Notes: a model not told the origin generated them from the sequence alone. Counted from the stretch's first letter, positions 8,713-17,460 are shown. The stretch is 64,000 nucleotides of DNA from Paracidovorax anthurii (GCF_003269065.1 NZ_QLTA01000013.1:1-64000); one strand, 5' to 3'. Program-made: numbers and translations.

Positions 8713-9015
8713 TTACTTGACGTGCTTGCCGATCAGGCCGGCCATCTCGAACATCGAGACCTGGGGCTTGCCGAACACTTCCTTGAGCTTCGCGTCGGCG
8801 TTGATCATGCGCTTGTTGGCGGAGTCCTGCAGATTGTTGGCTTTGATGTAGGTCCACAGCTTGCTGATGATCTCCGTGCGGGGCAGCGGGGCCGTGCCCA
8901 CGACGGCGGCCAGCGCGGGGCTGGGCGTCAGCGCCTTCATGAAGGCGGCGTTGGGCGTGCGCTTCTTGGCGGGCGCCGCGGCGTCGGTGGCCGGAGCTTT
9001 CTTTGCAGTTGCCAT
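8713..9015 (-). CDS. SWIB/MDM2 domain protein with basic N-terminal tail
   Basis: 100 residues. The first about 25 residues are rich in Ala, Lys, Pro (MATAKKAPATDAAAPAKKR). The rest is one SWIB domain: MKALTPSPALAAVVG, PRTEIISKLWTYIKANNLQ and KRMINADAKLKEVFG. SWIB domains are known from eukaryotic chromatin remodellers and from bacteria such as Chlamydia, where one is fused to a topoisomerase. Here it stands alone with a histone-H1-like tail, so a nucleoid or DNA-topology role is likely but unproven. Start ATG 9015 has AAGGAAAA upstream. A strong terminator follows. Confidence 0.85.
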   Translation of the reverse strand: MATAKKAPATDAAAPAKKRTPNAAFMKALTPSPALAAVVGTAPLPRTEIISKLWTYIKANNLQDSANKRMINADAKLKEVFGKPQVSMFEMAGLIGKHVK

Positions 9016-9188
9016 GTTGGTTTTCCTTGTTGGGAGTGAAATAGCGGTCACCAGCGAAAACCTGCTCTCCACTGGCTCGCCGATGCTAATGGCAAAAAAA
9101 CGCGTTTCCAAGGGAATGGACCGTTTTTTTGCCTCCAGTTGTTGCGGTCGTGCCGCCTGTGGGCCCGTGGCGTTTCGGAGTGCGGAAA

Positions 9189-10115
9189 TCACTCCGGGCG
9201 AGGGCGCCGTTGCCCGATGATGAGCACCACGGCCATAAGAATCACACCGCAGGCCAGCCATTCATGGACCGTCACGATTTCGCCCGCGAGGGTGCTGCCG
9301 ATCAGCAGCGCGATCACCGGATTCACGAACGCATAGCTCGACGCCAGCGCGGGGCTGGCATGGGCCAGCAGGTACATGTAGGCGCTGAAGCCGATGAGCG
9401 AGCCCGCCACCACCAGATAGAGCCACGCGGCCGTTGCCGCCGGCCGGGGCGGCCAGGCGGGCTGCTCGCCCAAGGCCATGGACACTGCCATCAGCACCGC
9501 GCCGCCGCACAGCATCTCGCTGGCGAAGCCACTGGCCCCCGGCGCGAGTGGCATGCGCGTGGTGGAGAGCACCGATCCCAGCGACCAGCAGGCCGTGGCC
9601 GCCAGGGCGCATGCCATGCTGGCGGGCGATGCGGAAAAGCTCTCCCCGCGCACCAGCATCAGGACGCCGATGGCACCGATGGCCATGCCCGCGAGTTCGC
9701 GGCGCCCCGGGCGGCGTCCCCACAGCAAACCCCAGCCCGTGATCATCATGGGGACCACGGCGACGCAGGCCGCGATCAGGCCCGAGCCGATGTGCACGCT
9801 GGCCGTGGCGATCAGGCCCATCCCGCCGCCCAGCATCAGCGTGCCGACGACAAAGGCATGGCCCCATTGCCGGAGCGTGGGCATCGCGGCCGCCGTGTCG
9901 CCACGGCCACGTGCCTGCCATGCGGCCCACAGCATCAACAGACCGCCTGCCAGCAGAAAGCGCGAACCCATCTGGAAGAACGGCGGAAAACCCGCGAGCG
10001 CGATGCGGATGGCCAGATACGTCGATCCCCACAGCAGGTAGCAGGCCAGCAGGGCGATGAGAACACCGGCAGGAAGCCGCACGGCACCTGCCATGATGGG
10101 CGATGTGATTTGCAT
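9189..10115 (-). CDS. EamA-family inner-membrane exporter (YedA-like)
   Basis: 308 residues from ATG 10115, a typical ten-segment drug/metabolite transporter with two EamA repeats. Seen: ACYLLWGSTYLAIRIALAG at the first helix (YedA hallmark), GMAIGAIGVLMLV in the middle, and INSIDE-type last helices VILMAVVLIIG. It probably exports amino acids or small metabolites. It diverges from the Lrp/AsnC gene at 10208, the usual pairing of an exporter with its regulator. The start is uncertain: ATG at 10136 or 10151 would add 7 or 12 residues, and no ribosome site decides it. Confidence 0.82.
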   Translation of the reverse strand: MQITSPIMAGAVRLPAGVLIALLACYLLWGSTYLAIRIALAGFPPFFQMGSRFLLAGGLLMLWAAWQARGRGDTAAAMPTLRQWGHAFVVGTLMLGGGMGLIATASVHIGSGLIAACVAVVPMMITGWGLLWGRRPGRRELAGMAIGAIGVLMLVRGESFSASPASMACALAATACWSLGSVLSTTRMPLAPGASGFASEMLCGGAVLMAVSMALGEQPAWPPRPAATAAWLYLVVAGSLIGFSAYMYLLAHASPALASSYAFVNPVIALLIGSTLAGEIVTVHEWLACGVILMAVVLIIGQRRPRPE

Positions 10116-10131
10116 GCCCGAATGGTATGCA
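10111..10131. promoter_or_regulatory. Imperfect palindrome in the exporter/Lrp divergent region
   Basis: TGCATGCC (10111-10118) and GGTATGCA (10124-10131) flank CGAAT, one mismatch in eight. It overlaps the proposed exporter start at 10115 and lies about 80 bases before the Lrp gene. It could be the Lrp/AsnC binding site. Confidence 0.35.
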
Positions 10132-10207
10132 GGCATTGCGTTGCAGGACATGCCACTTCAACGGTTGAATCGATAGCCTGCCTGTGTTTTCATGGTGAAA
10201 TCCCAAA

Positions 10208-10699
10208 ATGACCGAAACCCATGATCTGGATGCCTACGATGCCCGCATCCTTGCCGCCCTGCAGCAGGACGGCCGCATCACCATGGCGGAACTGGGGCGG
10301 CGCGTGCACCTCAGTCAGCCGGCCGTGACGGAGCGGGTGCGCAAGCTGGAGGCGGCTGGCGTCATCCAGGGCTACGGCGCGCGCGTGGACTGCGCGGCGC
10401 TTGGCTATGGCATCCGCGCGATCATCCGCGTCGGCAGGGCGGAGTACGCGCGGGTGGTCAAACTGATCGGGCAGACGCCCGAAGTCCTCAATGCCTACAA
10501 CGTGACGGGCGACGACAGCTGGATCCTGGAAATCGCCGTGATCGACGTCAGCCACCTCGATGCCGTCGTCACCGCTTTTTGCCTGCTCGCCGAAACCTCG
10601 ACCTGCATCGTGCTCAATGCGCCCCGGGAGCATGCGCCCGTGCTTCCTGCGCGCCGCGACAGCATCAAGCCGCCCATCCGCAAGGTGACGGGCAAGTAA
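10208..10699 (+). CDS. Lrp/AsnC family transcriptional regulator
   Basis: 163 residues. Seen: N-terminal winged helix with LDAYDARILAALQQDGR and ELGRRVHLSQPAVTERVRKLE (about residues 7-47), followed by GVIQGY and a C-terminal RAM ligand domain containing VTGDDSWILEIAV. The family senses amino acids and often controls an adjacent exporter; here an EamA exporter diverges from it on one side and another EamA gene is convergent on the other. Start ATG 10208 has no strong Shine-Dalgarno. Confidence 0.9.
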   Translation: MTETHDLDAYDARILAALQQDGRITMAELGRRVHLSQPAVTERVRKLEAAGVIQGYGARVDCAALGYGIRAIIRVGRAEYARVVKLIGQTPEVLNAYNVTGDDSWILEIAVIDVSHLDAVVTAFCLLAETSTCIVLNAPREHAPVLPARRDSIKPPIRKVTGK

Positions 10700-10750
10700 C
10701 GCGGCGCGGCGTGCTGGCAAGCCGTGGTGGGAGGCCTGGTGCCTCGCATT

Positions 10751-11701
10751 TCAGCGGCCAGGGGGCGAGTTGCGCCGTGCCCATGGCACACGGGCCGGCA
10801 GGGTTGCGAGCACCACGCTGGCGATCGCGATGGCGAATGCGACCCATTGCAGCGGCGTGAGGCGCTCGCCCAGCACGAGCACGCCCACGAGTGCCGCGCT
10901 GACCGGCAGCATGACGGTGAACACGCCGCCCTGCGCCGCAGGCACCACCTTGAGGCCCGTCATCCAGAGCCACACGGTCCAGACGCTGGCCGCCAGCGCA
11001 TAGAAGACCAGCAGCAGCCACGTGCCCGGACCCAGGGTGGCAAAGTCGAACTGCAGCGCCGCATACAGCCCCAGAGGCGTTGCCAGCACGAAGCCCCACA
11101 GGTTGATCAAGGACGTGATGCGGCGCGGGCCCATCGATCCCGTGAGTTTCTTGCCGATCACCGAATAGGCGGCCTCGCACAGCACTGCGCCGATGAGCAG
11201 CAATTGCCTCAGCCAGGCCCAATCGCTGGAATCCGTCGCGGGCGCAGGCGCTCCGTGTCCGGTGTGTCCGGCGGGCTGCGCGACGGAGAACAGCGCGATT
11301 CCCGCCACCGCCAGGGCCACCGCGGCCCACGTGCGGCGCGAGACCTGCTCTTTCAGGAAGAACCAGCTCATCACCGCCACGGCGGCGGGGATGCCCGCCA
11401 TCGTCACGCCGGCCGTGACGGCATTGGTCAGGCTGACCCCGGAAATCATGCACAGCGTGAACAGGAAATTGCCCAGGAACGACTCCAGGAACAGCAGGCG
11501 CCGCACCTGCGGCGTCAGTGGCGGTTCCCCGGTGGGCTTGCGCAGCCAGGAAAGCATGCCCAGGCCGCCAATGCCGAAACGCAGCCAGGCCAGCAGGAAG
11601 ACGGGCAGGGCGGCGGACAGCGGCTTGGACAGGGCGACGTAGCTGCCCACCAGGGTCATGCTGAGGGCGAGGCACAGATAGGCAATGGGGCGGCTTGGCA
11701 T
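10751..11701 (-). CDS. EamA-family inner-membrane transporter
   Basis: 316 residues with ten predicted membrane helices in two EamA halves. Seen: YLCLALSMTLVGSYVALSKPL at helix one, TNAVTAGVTMAGIPAAVAVM at helices three and four, and VFTVMLPVSAALVGVLVLGERLTPLQW, the conserved E-R-L-T-P segment of the second repeat. The substrate is unknown; exporters of amino acids or cysteine pathway products belong here. Its 3' end is convergent with the Lrp gene, so this regulator may serve two exporters. It diverges from the GGCT-like gene across 62 bases. Confidence 0.85.
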   Translation of the reverse strand: MPSRPIAYLCLALSMTLVGSYVALSKPLSAALPVFLLAWLRFGIGGLGMLSWLRKPTGEPPLTPQVRRLLFLESFLGNFLFTLCMISGVSLTNAVTAGVTMAGIPAAVAVMSWFFLKEQVSRRTWAAVALAVAGIALFSVAQPAGHTGHGAPAPATDSSDWAWLRQLLLIGAVLCEAAYSVIGKKLTGSMGPRRITSLINLWGFVLATPLGLYAALQFDFATLGPGTWLLLVFYALAASVWTVWLWMTGLKVVPAAQGGVFTVMLPVSAALVGVLVLGERLTPLQWVAFAIAIASVVLATLPARVPWARRNSPPGR

Positions 11702-11763
11702 GCGGGCGCGGCGCCACCGATAGACTGCGGCGCCGAAGCTGATTACACGGATGAAACTGCATC

Positions 11764-12192
11764 ATGCCTGAGCCTCTGCCGGACTCTGCCCTCCGCCATG
11801 TCTTCGTCTATGGAACCCTGCGCCGGGGAGGCCGCAACGACATCACTCGGCTTGCGCCGCCGCCTCGGTACCTTGGCGCCGCCACCGTCGTGGGTGTCTT
11901 GTACGACCTGGGCGCTTATCCCGGCATCGCGTTGTCGGGGCCGGCGTCGGAGGGGGCTGGCAGGGTGCCCGTGCTTGGCGAGGTGTATGCCATCACAGCG
12001 GAACTCGAGCAAAGGCTCGACCGGATCGAGGAGGTCTGGCCCGAGCCCAGCGGAGAATACGCGAAACGCGAGATCCTGGTGCGTCTCGCTTCGGGCGAAG
12101 CGCTCATATGCCTGGTCTACGAAATCAATCCGGCTGTCTTGCGCGGCGCCCCCCGGCTGCTGTACGGTGACTGGATGGGGCCTCGCGGATGA
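11764..12192 (+). CDS. Gamma-glutamylcyclotransferase-fold (GGCT/YtfP) protein
   Basis: 142 residues. Seen: HVFVYGTLRRGG (residues 12-23), the conserved YGTLR loop of the fold, VVGVLYDLGAYPGIAL, and GEVYAITAELEQRLDRIEEVW, which carries the catalytic-type Glu. Members cleave gamma-glutamylamines or gamma-glutamyl peptides; the exact substrate of the short bacterial form is not known. The gene stands alone between divergent EamA and the aceA upstream region. Confidence 0.82.
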   Translation: MPEPLPDSALRHVFVYGTLRRGGRNDITRLAPPPRYLGAATVVGVLYDLGAYPGIALSGPASEGAGRVPVLGEVYAITAELEQRLDRIEEVWPEPSGEYAKREILVRLASGEALICLVYEINPAVLRGAPRLLYGDWMGPRG

Positions 12193-12253
12193 TTTTTCGT
12201 TGGCGAGATGTTTTTTTGTATTGTGATAAATGGCGATGCTGCACTGCCGCAAT

Positions 12254-12291
12254 ATTTCTCAATATGAGAAATTGTTTTTCTCATTGAGAAA
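12254..12291. promoter_or_regulatory. Two TTTCTCA/TGAGAAA palindromes upstream of aceA
   Basis: Site one: ATTTCTCA (12254-12261) and TGAGAAAT (12265-12272) around ATA. Site two: TTTCTCA (12277-12283) and TGAGAAA (12285-12291) around one T. Both have the same half-site, with centres about 21 bases apart, that is two helical turns, which suits cooperative binding of a dimeric regulator. The regulator is not identified; it is not encoded next door. Confidence 0.6.
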
Positions 12292-12331
12292 TGAGATTGA
12301 TAAGATGTTGATATCAAAGGAAAACTTTTTT

Positions 12332-12376
12332 GTCTTGTATAAGACATAAGAGCTTGGCAAGGTCTTGTGCAAGACC
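12332..12376. promoter_or_regulatory. Two GTCTTG/CAAGAC-type palindromes upstream of aceA
   Basis: GTCTTGTATAAGAC (12332-12345) and GGTCTTGTGCAAGACC (12361-12376) have centres 30 bases apart and end about 65 bases before aceA. Half-site GTCTT/AAGAC resembles GntR-type CTTATATAAG sites reported near TCA-cycle genes in betaproteobacteria (from memory). They form a second operator class beside the TTTCTCA pair. Confidence 0.6.
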
Positions 12377-12440
12377 TAAAGTTGTCTCCAAGGACAGCCC
12401 GGTGCTGTTCCCCGCTTTTCCTCAACCTTTGGAGATGACC

Positions 12441-13760
12441 ATGCCCCAATCCTTCAATGAGCAATTGAGCCGTGAACAGCAAATCGCCGCCCTCGAAAAA
12501 GACTGGGCGCAAAACCCCCGCTGGAAAGGTATCAAGCGCGGCTACAGCGCGGCCGATGTCGTGCGCCTGCGCGGGTCCTTCCAGGTGGAGCACACGCTGG
12601 CGCGCCGCGGAGCCGAGAAGCTCTGGGAATTGGTCCACAACGAGCCTTACGTGAACTGTCTGGGCGCGCTCACGGGCGGGCAGGCGATGCAGCAGGTCAA
12701 GGCCGGCGTCAAGGCGATCTACCTTTCCGGCTGGCAGGTCGCCGCGGACAACAACGAGTACGCGGCCATGTATCCCGATCAGTCGCTTTATCCGGTGGAC
12801 TCCGTGCCCAAGGTGGTCGAGCGCATCAACAACACTTTCACCCGGGCGGATGAAATCCAGTGGTCGAAGGGCCTCAATCCAGGCGACGAGGGTTTTATCG
12901 ACTACCACGCACCGATCGTGGCGGATGCCGAAGCCGGCTTTGGTGGCGTGCTGAATGCATTCGAGTTGATGAAGGCCATGGTCCGTGCCGGCGCGGCGGG
13001 TGTCCACTTCGAGGATCAACTCGCCTCCGTCAAAAAGTGTGGCCACATGGGTGGCAAGGTGCTGGTGCCTACGCAGGAGGCCGTGCAAAAGCTGATCGCG
13101 GCCCGCATGGCGGCGGACGTCTATGGTGTGCCGACACTGGTGATCGCACGTACCGATGCGGAGGCGGCCGATCTGCTCACCAGCGACTATGACGCGAACG
13201 ACAAGCCTTTCCTGACGGGCGAGCGCACGGCCGAAGGTTTCTACAAGACCAAAAAGGGCCTGGAGCAGGCGATCAGCCGCGCGGTGGCGTATGCCGACTA
13301 CGCTGATCTGGTGTGGTGCGAGACGGGCACGCCCGACCTGGAGTTCGCCAAGAAATTCGCGGAGGCCGTGCACGCAAAGCATCCGGGCAAGCTCCTTGCC
13401 TACAACTGCTCTCCTTCGTTCAACTGGAAGAAGAACCTGGACGATGCCACCATCGCGAAATTCCAGCGCGAATTGGGTGCCATGGGCTACAAGTACCAGT
13501 TCATCACCCTGGCGGGCATCCACAGCATGTGGTTCAACATGTTCGATCTGGCCCAGGACTACGTGAAGCGCGGCATGTCTGCCTATGTCGAGAAGGTGCA
13601 GGAGCCCGAGTTCTCCGCGAGGGAGCGTGGCTACACCTTCGTGTCCCATCAGCAGGAGGTGGGGACCGGTTATTTCGACGAGGTCACGACGGTGATCCAG
13701 GGCGGCAAGTCTAGCGTGACGGCGCTCACGGGCTCCACGGAAGAAGAGCAGTTTCACTGA
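12441..13760 (+). CDS. aceA: Isocitrate lyase
   Basis: 439 residues, standard for the short bacterial form. It splits isocitrate into succinate and glyoxylate, the first step of the glyoxylate shunt used on acetate or fatty acids. Seen: [23 protein letters not shown], and the active-site loop KKCGHMGGK with catalytic Cys200, matching Cys195 of the E. coli enzyme, and the [10 protein letters not shown] segment. ATG 12441 was chosen because GGAG lies six bases upstream; another ATG at 12435 overlaps the site. The 248-base upstream region holds four palindromes. No malate synthase is nearby. Confidence 0.97.
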   Translation: MPQSFNEQLSREQQIAALEKDWAQNPRWKGIKRGYSAADVVRLRGSFQVEHTLARRGAEKLWELVHNEPYVNCLGALTGGQAMQQVKAGVKAIYLSGWQVAADNNEYAAMYPDQSLYPVDSVPKVVERINNTFTRADEIQWSKGLNPGDEGFIDYHAPIVADAEAGFGGVLNAFELMKAMVRAGAAGVHFEDQLASVKKCGHMGGKVLVPTQEAVQKLIAARMAADVYGVPTLVIARTDAEAADLLTSDYDANDKPFLTGERTAEGFYKTKKGLEQAISRAVAYADYADLVWCETGTPDLEFAKKFAEAVHAKHPGKLLAYNCSPSFNWKKNLDDATIAKFQRELGAMGYKYQFITLAGIHSMWFNMFDLAQDYVKRGMSAYVEKVQEPEFSARERGYTFVSHQQEVGTGYFDEVTTVIQGGKSSVTALTGSTEEEQFH

Positions 13761-13790
13761 GGTGCCATCGTCGATCGTTGAGATCCGGGG

Positions 13791-13820
13791 CCCGCACGCA
13801 GCGATGCGTGCGGGCTTTTC
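13791..13820 (+). terminator. Rho-independent terminator of aceA
   Basis: GCCCGCACGC (13791-13800), loop AGCGAT, GCGTGCGGGC (13807-13816), then TTTT. It lies 30 bases after the aceA stop. Confidence 0.85.
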
Positions 13821-13833
13821 CGTGACCGGCGTT

Positions 13834-13839
13834 AGAATG
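13834..13839 (+). promoter_or_regulatory. Candidate -10 box for the thrS leader transcript
   Basis: TAGAAT (13834-13839), 35 bases before the leader peptide ATG and just after the aceA terminator. No good -35 is visible, so it is only a likely position. Confidence 0.35.
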
Positions 13840-13873
13840 CCAACGCATCAATTTTTGTAAGAGCGAGAAAGGC

Positions 13874-13957
13874 ATGACGGTTATGACACCGCGAACTACG
13901 ACGGAGCCCACCCTCTGGTCTGAGGGCTGTAGTTCGCGCCTGCACGTCACTCGCTGA
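13874..13957 (+). CDS. Threonine-rich leader peptide of thrS
   Basis: A 27-codon open frame from ATG 13874 to TGA 13955-13957, preceded by GAGAAAGG. Seven of the residues are Thr (positions 2, 5, 8, 9, 10, 13, 26), with three in a row at 8-10. It ends about 20 bases before a terminator hairpin that stands in front of thrS. This is the layout of an amino-acid attenuator: ribosome stalling at Thr codons when charged tRNA-Thr is scarce would favour read-through. The peptide itself probably has no other function. It is too short to be found by usual gene callers. Confidence 0.75.
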   Translation: MTVMTPRTTTEPTLWSEGCSSRLHVTR

Positions 13958-14006
13958 TCGCTTGCACTTCTCTTCAAAAGCGCGGACTCCGTTCCGCGCT
14001 TTTTTA
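13891..14006 (+). promoter_or_regulatory. thrS transcription attenuator
   Basis: A first hairpin pairs GCGAACTAC (13891-13899) with GTAGTTCGC (13929-13937), over the Thr codons. The terminator pairs AGCGCGGA (13979-13986) with TCCGCGCT (13993-14000), loop CTCCGT, followed by T6. TTCGCGC (13933-13939) can also pair with GCGCGGA (13980-13986), one G-U pair, so the first arm's partner could open the terminator. These mutually exclusive pairings are what attenuation needs; they are deduced by eye, not folded. Confidence 0.7.
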
Positions 14007-14049
14007 TTTCTGCTTTTCCGAGCCCTCGTTGATACAAGGCGATTTCAAG

Positions 14050-15969
14050 ATGATCCGGATCACCCTCCCAGACAACTCCCAACGCGAATATCCAGGCCCG
14101 GTCACCGTGGCTGAAGTGGCGCAGTCCATCGGACCCGGGCTGGCCAAGATGACTGTGGCTGGGAAAATCGATGGGCGCCTGGTGGATGCATCCGATCGCA
14201 TCGAGCATGACGCAAGGCTGCAGATCATCACCCCCCGTGATGAGGAAGGGGTGGAAATCATCCGGCATTCGTGTGCCCACTTGGTGGGGCATGCCGTCAA
14301 GCAGCTCTATCCCACCGCCAAGATGGTGATCGGCCCGGTGATCGAAGAGGGCTTCTACTACGACATCGCGTACGAGCGCCCCTTCACGCCGGAAGACATC
14401 GCGGCCATCGAGCAGCGCATGAAGGAACTCATCGCGCAGGACTACGACGTCATCAAGAAAATGACGCCCCGCGATGAGGTGATTGCCGTCTTCAAGGCCC
14501 GGGGGGAAGACTACAAACTCCGCCTTGTCGAGGACATGCCCGATGAAAAGGCCATGGGCCTTTACTTCCACCAGGAATACGTGGACATGTGCCGTGGTCC
14601 TCACGTGCCCAATACCCGTTTCCTCAAGGTTTTCAAGCTCACGCGCGTATCGGGTGCCTACTGGCGGGGGGATGCCAAGAACGAGCAGTTGCAGCGCGTT
14701 TATGGCACCGCCTGGGCTGATAAAAAAGACCTGGATGCTTACGTCAAGCGCATCGAAGAAGCGGAAAAGCGCGACCATCGCCGCCTCGGGCGAGAGCTGG
14801 ATCTGTTCCATATCGATGAGCATTCCCCGGGCACGGTGTTCTGGCATCCCAAAGGCTGGACGATCTGGCAGGGCGTGGAGCAGTACATGCGCCAGGTCTA
14901 TCGCGACAACGGCTACCAGGAAGTCAAGGGGCCACAGATCCTTGACAAGCATCTTTGGGAGAAAACCGGGCACTGGGACAAGTACCGGGAAAACATGTTC
15001 ACGACGGAGAGCGAGAAGCACGACTACGCGCTCAAGCCGATGAACTGTCCTGGCCATATCCTCATCTTCAATCAGGGCGTGAAGAGCTACCGCGACTTGC
15101 CGCTCCGCTTCGGCGAATTTGGCCAATGCCATCGCAATGAGCCGACAGGCGGGCTGCACGGCATCATGCGCGTCAGGGCGTTCACGCAGGATGATGGACA
15201 CATCTTCTGTACCGAAGATCAGATCCAGCAGGAATGCATCCAGTTCACGGCCTTGCTGCAGAAGGTTTACCGGGACTTCGGTTTCACTGACATCATCTAC
15301 AAGGTGGCAACCCGTCCAGAAAAGCGAATCGGCTCTGAAGAGAGCTGGGACAAGGCAGAGAATGCGCTGATCGAAAGCCTGAAGGCTTCAGGATGCGACT
15401 ACCAAATCGCTGTCGGCGATGGTGCCTTCTATGGCCCGAAGCTTGAATACACGCTGCGCGATGCCATCGGCCGGCATTGGCAATGCGGGACCATACAGGT
15501 CGACCCTTCCATGCCCGAGCGTCTCGGGGCCGAGTATGTGGGAGAAGATGGGCAGCGCCATCATCCGATTGTCCTGCACCGTGCCATCGTAGGTAGTCTT
15601 GAGCGCTTCATCGGAATCTTGATCGAGCAGCACGCCGGTGCGTTGCCGGTGTGGCTGGCCCCGGTACAGATCGCGGTGCTCAACATCACGGGCGCCCAGG
15701 ACGACTACTGTCGCGAAATAGCCGCAAAGCTACAAAAAGCTCTGCCGAATCAAGACCTTAGGGTGGCCCTCGATCTGCGTAACGAAAAGATTACGTATAA
15801 AATACGGGAGCATTCGTTGCAAAAACTGCCTTATATCCTCGTCGTTGGCGACAAGGAGAAGGCAGCCGGAGCCGTCGCAGTGCGCGCCCGAGGCAATCGA
15901 GACCTCGGAGTGATGCCCATAGATGCATTCATATCGCTGATTGGGCAAGACATCGCATCCAAAGCTTGA
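14050..15969 (+). CDS. thrS: Threonyl-tRNA synthetase
   Basis: 639 residues, normal length. It charges tRNA-Thr in the cytoplasm. Seen in order: TGS domain (residues 1-60), editing domain with HSCAHLVGH (His73, His77) and the later CRGPH, class II core with [26 protein letters not shown] (motif 2), DDGHIFC, and motif 3 [10 protein letters not shown]; Cys and two His make the zinc site. The anticodon domain follows. ATG 14050 begins the TGS sequence; the TTG 21 bases before it adds residues not found in relatives. Regulated by a Thr leader attenuator. infC starts 83 bases after. Confidence 0.98.
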   Translation: MIRITLPDNSQREYPGPVTVAEVAQSIGPGLAKMTVAGKIDGRLVDASDRIEHDARLQIITPRDEEGVEIIRHSCAHLVGHAVKQLYPTAKMVIGPVIEEGFYYDIAYERPFTPEDIAAIEQRMKELIAQDYDVIKKMTPRDEVIAVFKARGEDYKLRLVEDMPDEKAMGLYFHQEYVDMCRGPHVPNTRFLKVFKLTRVSGAYWRGDAKNEQLQRVYGTAWADKKDLDAYVKRIEEAEKRDHRRLGRELDLFHIDEHSPGTVFWHPKGWTIWQGVEQYMRQVYRDNGYQEVKGPQILDKHLWEKTGHWDKYRENMFTTESEKHDYALKPMNCPGHILIFNQGVKSYRDLPLRFGEFGQCHRNEPTGGLHGIMRVRAFTQDDGHIFCTEDQIQQECIQFTALLQKVYRDFGFTDIIYKVATRPEKRIGSEESWDKAENALIESLKASGCDYQIAVGDGAFYGPKLEYTLRDAIGRHWQCGTIQVDPSMPERLGAEYVGEDGQRHHPIVLHRAIVGSLERFIGILIEQHAGALPVWLAPVQIAVLNITGAQDDYCREIAAKLQKALPNQDLRVALDLRNEKITYKIREHSLQKLPYILVVGDKEKAAGAVAVRARGNRDLGVMPIDAFISLIGQDIASKA

Positions 15970-16052
15970 TGAAAGTCGGAGTCTGCCTTGTTGCGCGAAC
16001 TGTGAGGGGTGAGCTACATGATCTGTAGCATCTAGATTGAAGGAAGACAGCC

Positions 16053-16646
16053 ATCGCTACTGAATTTCGTGATCGTCGCCAGCGCGAAGAGCGCAAGCAC
16101 CGCCTGAACCGTGAAATCATGGCTCCTGAGGTTCGCCTCTCGGGGCCAGAGAATGAGCCGCTCGGCGTGGTCAGCCTCATGGAAGCCCTTCGTATGGCGG
16201 GCGAGCTGGATGTGGACTTGGTGGAGATCGCTGCTACCGCTAATCCTCCCGTGTGCCGCCTTGTGGACTATGGCAAGTTCAAGTACCAAGAGCAAAAGCG
16301 CGCGGCCGAGGCCAAAGCCAAGCAGACGGTCATTGAAATCAAGGAAGTCAAATTCCGCCCCGGTACTGACGATGGCGACTACAACATCAAGCTGCGCAAT
16401 ATCCGGCGTTTTCTGGCTGATGGCGACAAGTGCAAGATCACGTTGCGCTTCCGCGGTCGTGAAATAACCCATCAAGAACTCGGACTGGCGTTGCTCAATC
16501 GCATTCGAGATGACTTGGGGGACAGCATTGCGATCGAACAGTTTCCCAAGCTGGAAGGTCGTCAGATGATCATGATGATCGCACCTGGTAAAAGAAAGCC
16601 TGCAGGCAAGGTTGCAGCAGAAGGGGCGACGGCACCGACGGCTTGA
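16053..16646 (+). CDS. infC: Translation initiation factor IF-3 (ATC start codon)
   Basis: 197 residues if it starts at ATC 16053; the first ATG in frame (16119) would cut off the well conserved start [27 protein letters not shown] lies six bases before the ATC, and infC is known to use ATT or ATC in E. coli for self-regulation, because IF-3 itself rejects non-AUG starts. Seen: N-domain with [15 protein letters not shown], linker with [14 protein letters not shown], and C-domain with [17 protein letters not shown]-3 binds the 30S subunit and proofreads initiation. Part of thrS-infC-rpmI-rplT. Confidence 0.96.
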   Translation: MATEFRDRRQREERKHRLNREIMAPEVRLSGPENEPLGVVSLMEALRMAGELDVDLVEIAATANPPVCRLVDYGKFKYQEQKRAAEAKAKQTVIEIKEVKFRPGTDDGDYNIKLRNIRRFLADGDKCKITLRFRGREITHQELGLALLNRIRDDLGDSIAIEQFPKLEGRQMIMMIAPGKRKPAGKVAAEGATAPTA

Positions 16647-16822
16647 CGGTGTCGCAGTTCATGGATTGGTCTGCGATGCACCAACCGGTGCATTGCAGAA
16701 CATAGGCGGGGCGCTAGCCCTGCCGCGACTCCCAAGGGGGTCGTTAAAAAGTGGCTCGGGGCCAACAAGTTTGCGAATTGGTTTGCAAACGCCTCGCGAG
16801 CACAAACAAAAGGAGCATTGAA
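16647..16822 (+). promoter_or_regulatory. infC-rpmI spacer, possible L20 leader
   Basis: The 176-base gap holds a hairpin TGCGATGCACC (16672-16682) against GGTGCATTGCA (16687-16697) and a second, weaker one formed by GTTTGC..GCAAAC near 16770-16790. In E. coli L20 represses rpmI translation through a structured leader here. Structures were found by eye; similarity to the E. coli pseudoknot was not shown. Confidence 0.3.
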
Positions 16823-17026
16823 ATGCCCAAAATGAAAACCAAAAGCAGCGCGAAAAAGCGTTTCCGCGTTCGTCCCGGTGGCACCGTCAAGCGCGGTCAA
16901 GCCTTCAAGCGTCACATCCTGACGAAGAAGACCACCAAGAACAAGCGCCATCTGCGTGGCGCAGTTTCCGTGCATGAGACCAACATGGGTCACATGGCAC
17001 AGATGCTGCCCTTTGCTGGCCTGTAA
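16823..17026 (+). CDS. rpmI: 50S ribosomal protein L35
   Basis: 67 residues, very basic. Seen: [16 protein letters not shown] at the start, the L35 hallmark, followed by [15 protein letters not shown] and [16 protein letters not shown]. It is a small late-assembly protein of the large subunit. ATG 16823 has AAAGGAGC seven bases upstream; the frame runs further back but those codons are spacer. rplT begins 24 bases after. Confidence 0.98.
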   Translation: MPKMKTKSSAKKRFRVRPGGTVKRGQAFKRHILTKKTTKNKRHLRGAVSVHETNMGHMAQMLPFAGL

Positions 17027-17050
17027 TTTAGACGAACAAGGAGTAAACAC

Positions 17051-17413
17051 ATGCCTCGCGTCAAACGTGGTGTAACGGCACGCGCCCGTCACAAGAAAGT
17101 CCTGGCCCTTTCCAAGGGTTTCCGCGGTCGCCGCGGCAACGTCTTCCGCATTGCCAAACAGGCGGTGATGAAGGCTGGTCAGTACGCCTACCGTGATCGT
17201 CGTACGAAGAAGCGCGTGTTCCGCCAACTGTGGATCGCCCGTATCAATGCCGCTTCCCGTGAACTGGGTCTGACGTATAGCCAGTTCGCAAACGGCCTGA
17301 AGAAGGCTGCCATCGAGATTGACCGCAAGATGCTGGCCGATCTCGCAGTGCACGACAAGGCTGCCTTTGGTAGCATCGTGGAGCAAGTCAAGGCCAAGTT
17401 GGCCGCGGCTTGA
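17051..17413 (+). CDS. rplT: 50S ribosomal protein L20
   Basis: 120 residues, close to the usual 118-119. Seen: [20 protein letters not shown], the conserved N-terminal extension that threads into 23S rRNA, then [33 protein letters not shown] and [16 protein letters not shown]20 starts early assembly of the large subunit and in E. coli represses rpmI-rplT translation. AAGGAG precedes ATG 17051. Confidence 0.98.
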   Translation: MPRVKRGVTARARHKKVLALSKGFRGRRGNVFRIAKQAVMKAGQYAYRDRRTKKRVFRQLWIARINAASRELGLTYSQFANGLKKAAIEIDRKMLADLAVHDKAAFGSIVEQVKAKLAAA

Positions 17414-17424
17414 TCTGACGTTCG

Positions 17425-17445
17425 TAGCTATCTTTCTGATAGCTA
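17425..17445. repeat. Palindrome TAGCTATC/GATAGCTA after rplT
   Basis: TAGCTATC (17425-17432), loop TTTCT, GATAGCTA (17438-17445): a perfect eight-base stem directly after the rplT stop. It looks like a member of the same small GCTAT/ATAGC palindrome group seen at 3071 and 49996. Confidence 0.45.
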
Positions 17446-17460
17446 AAAACGCAATAACAG

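Noticed and set aside
12117-13757. 546-codon open frame antisense to aceA
   Set aside because: It runs through the aceA promoter and the GGCT-like gene; aceA has its catalytic motifs in frame.
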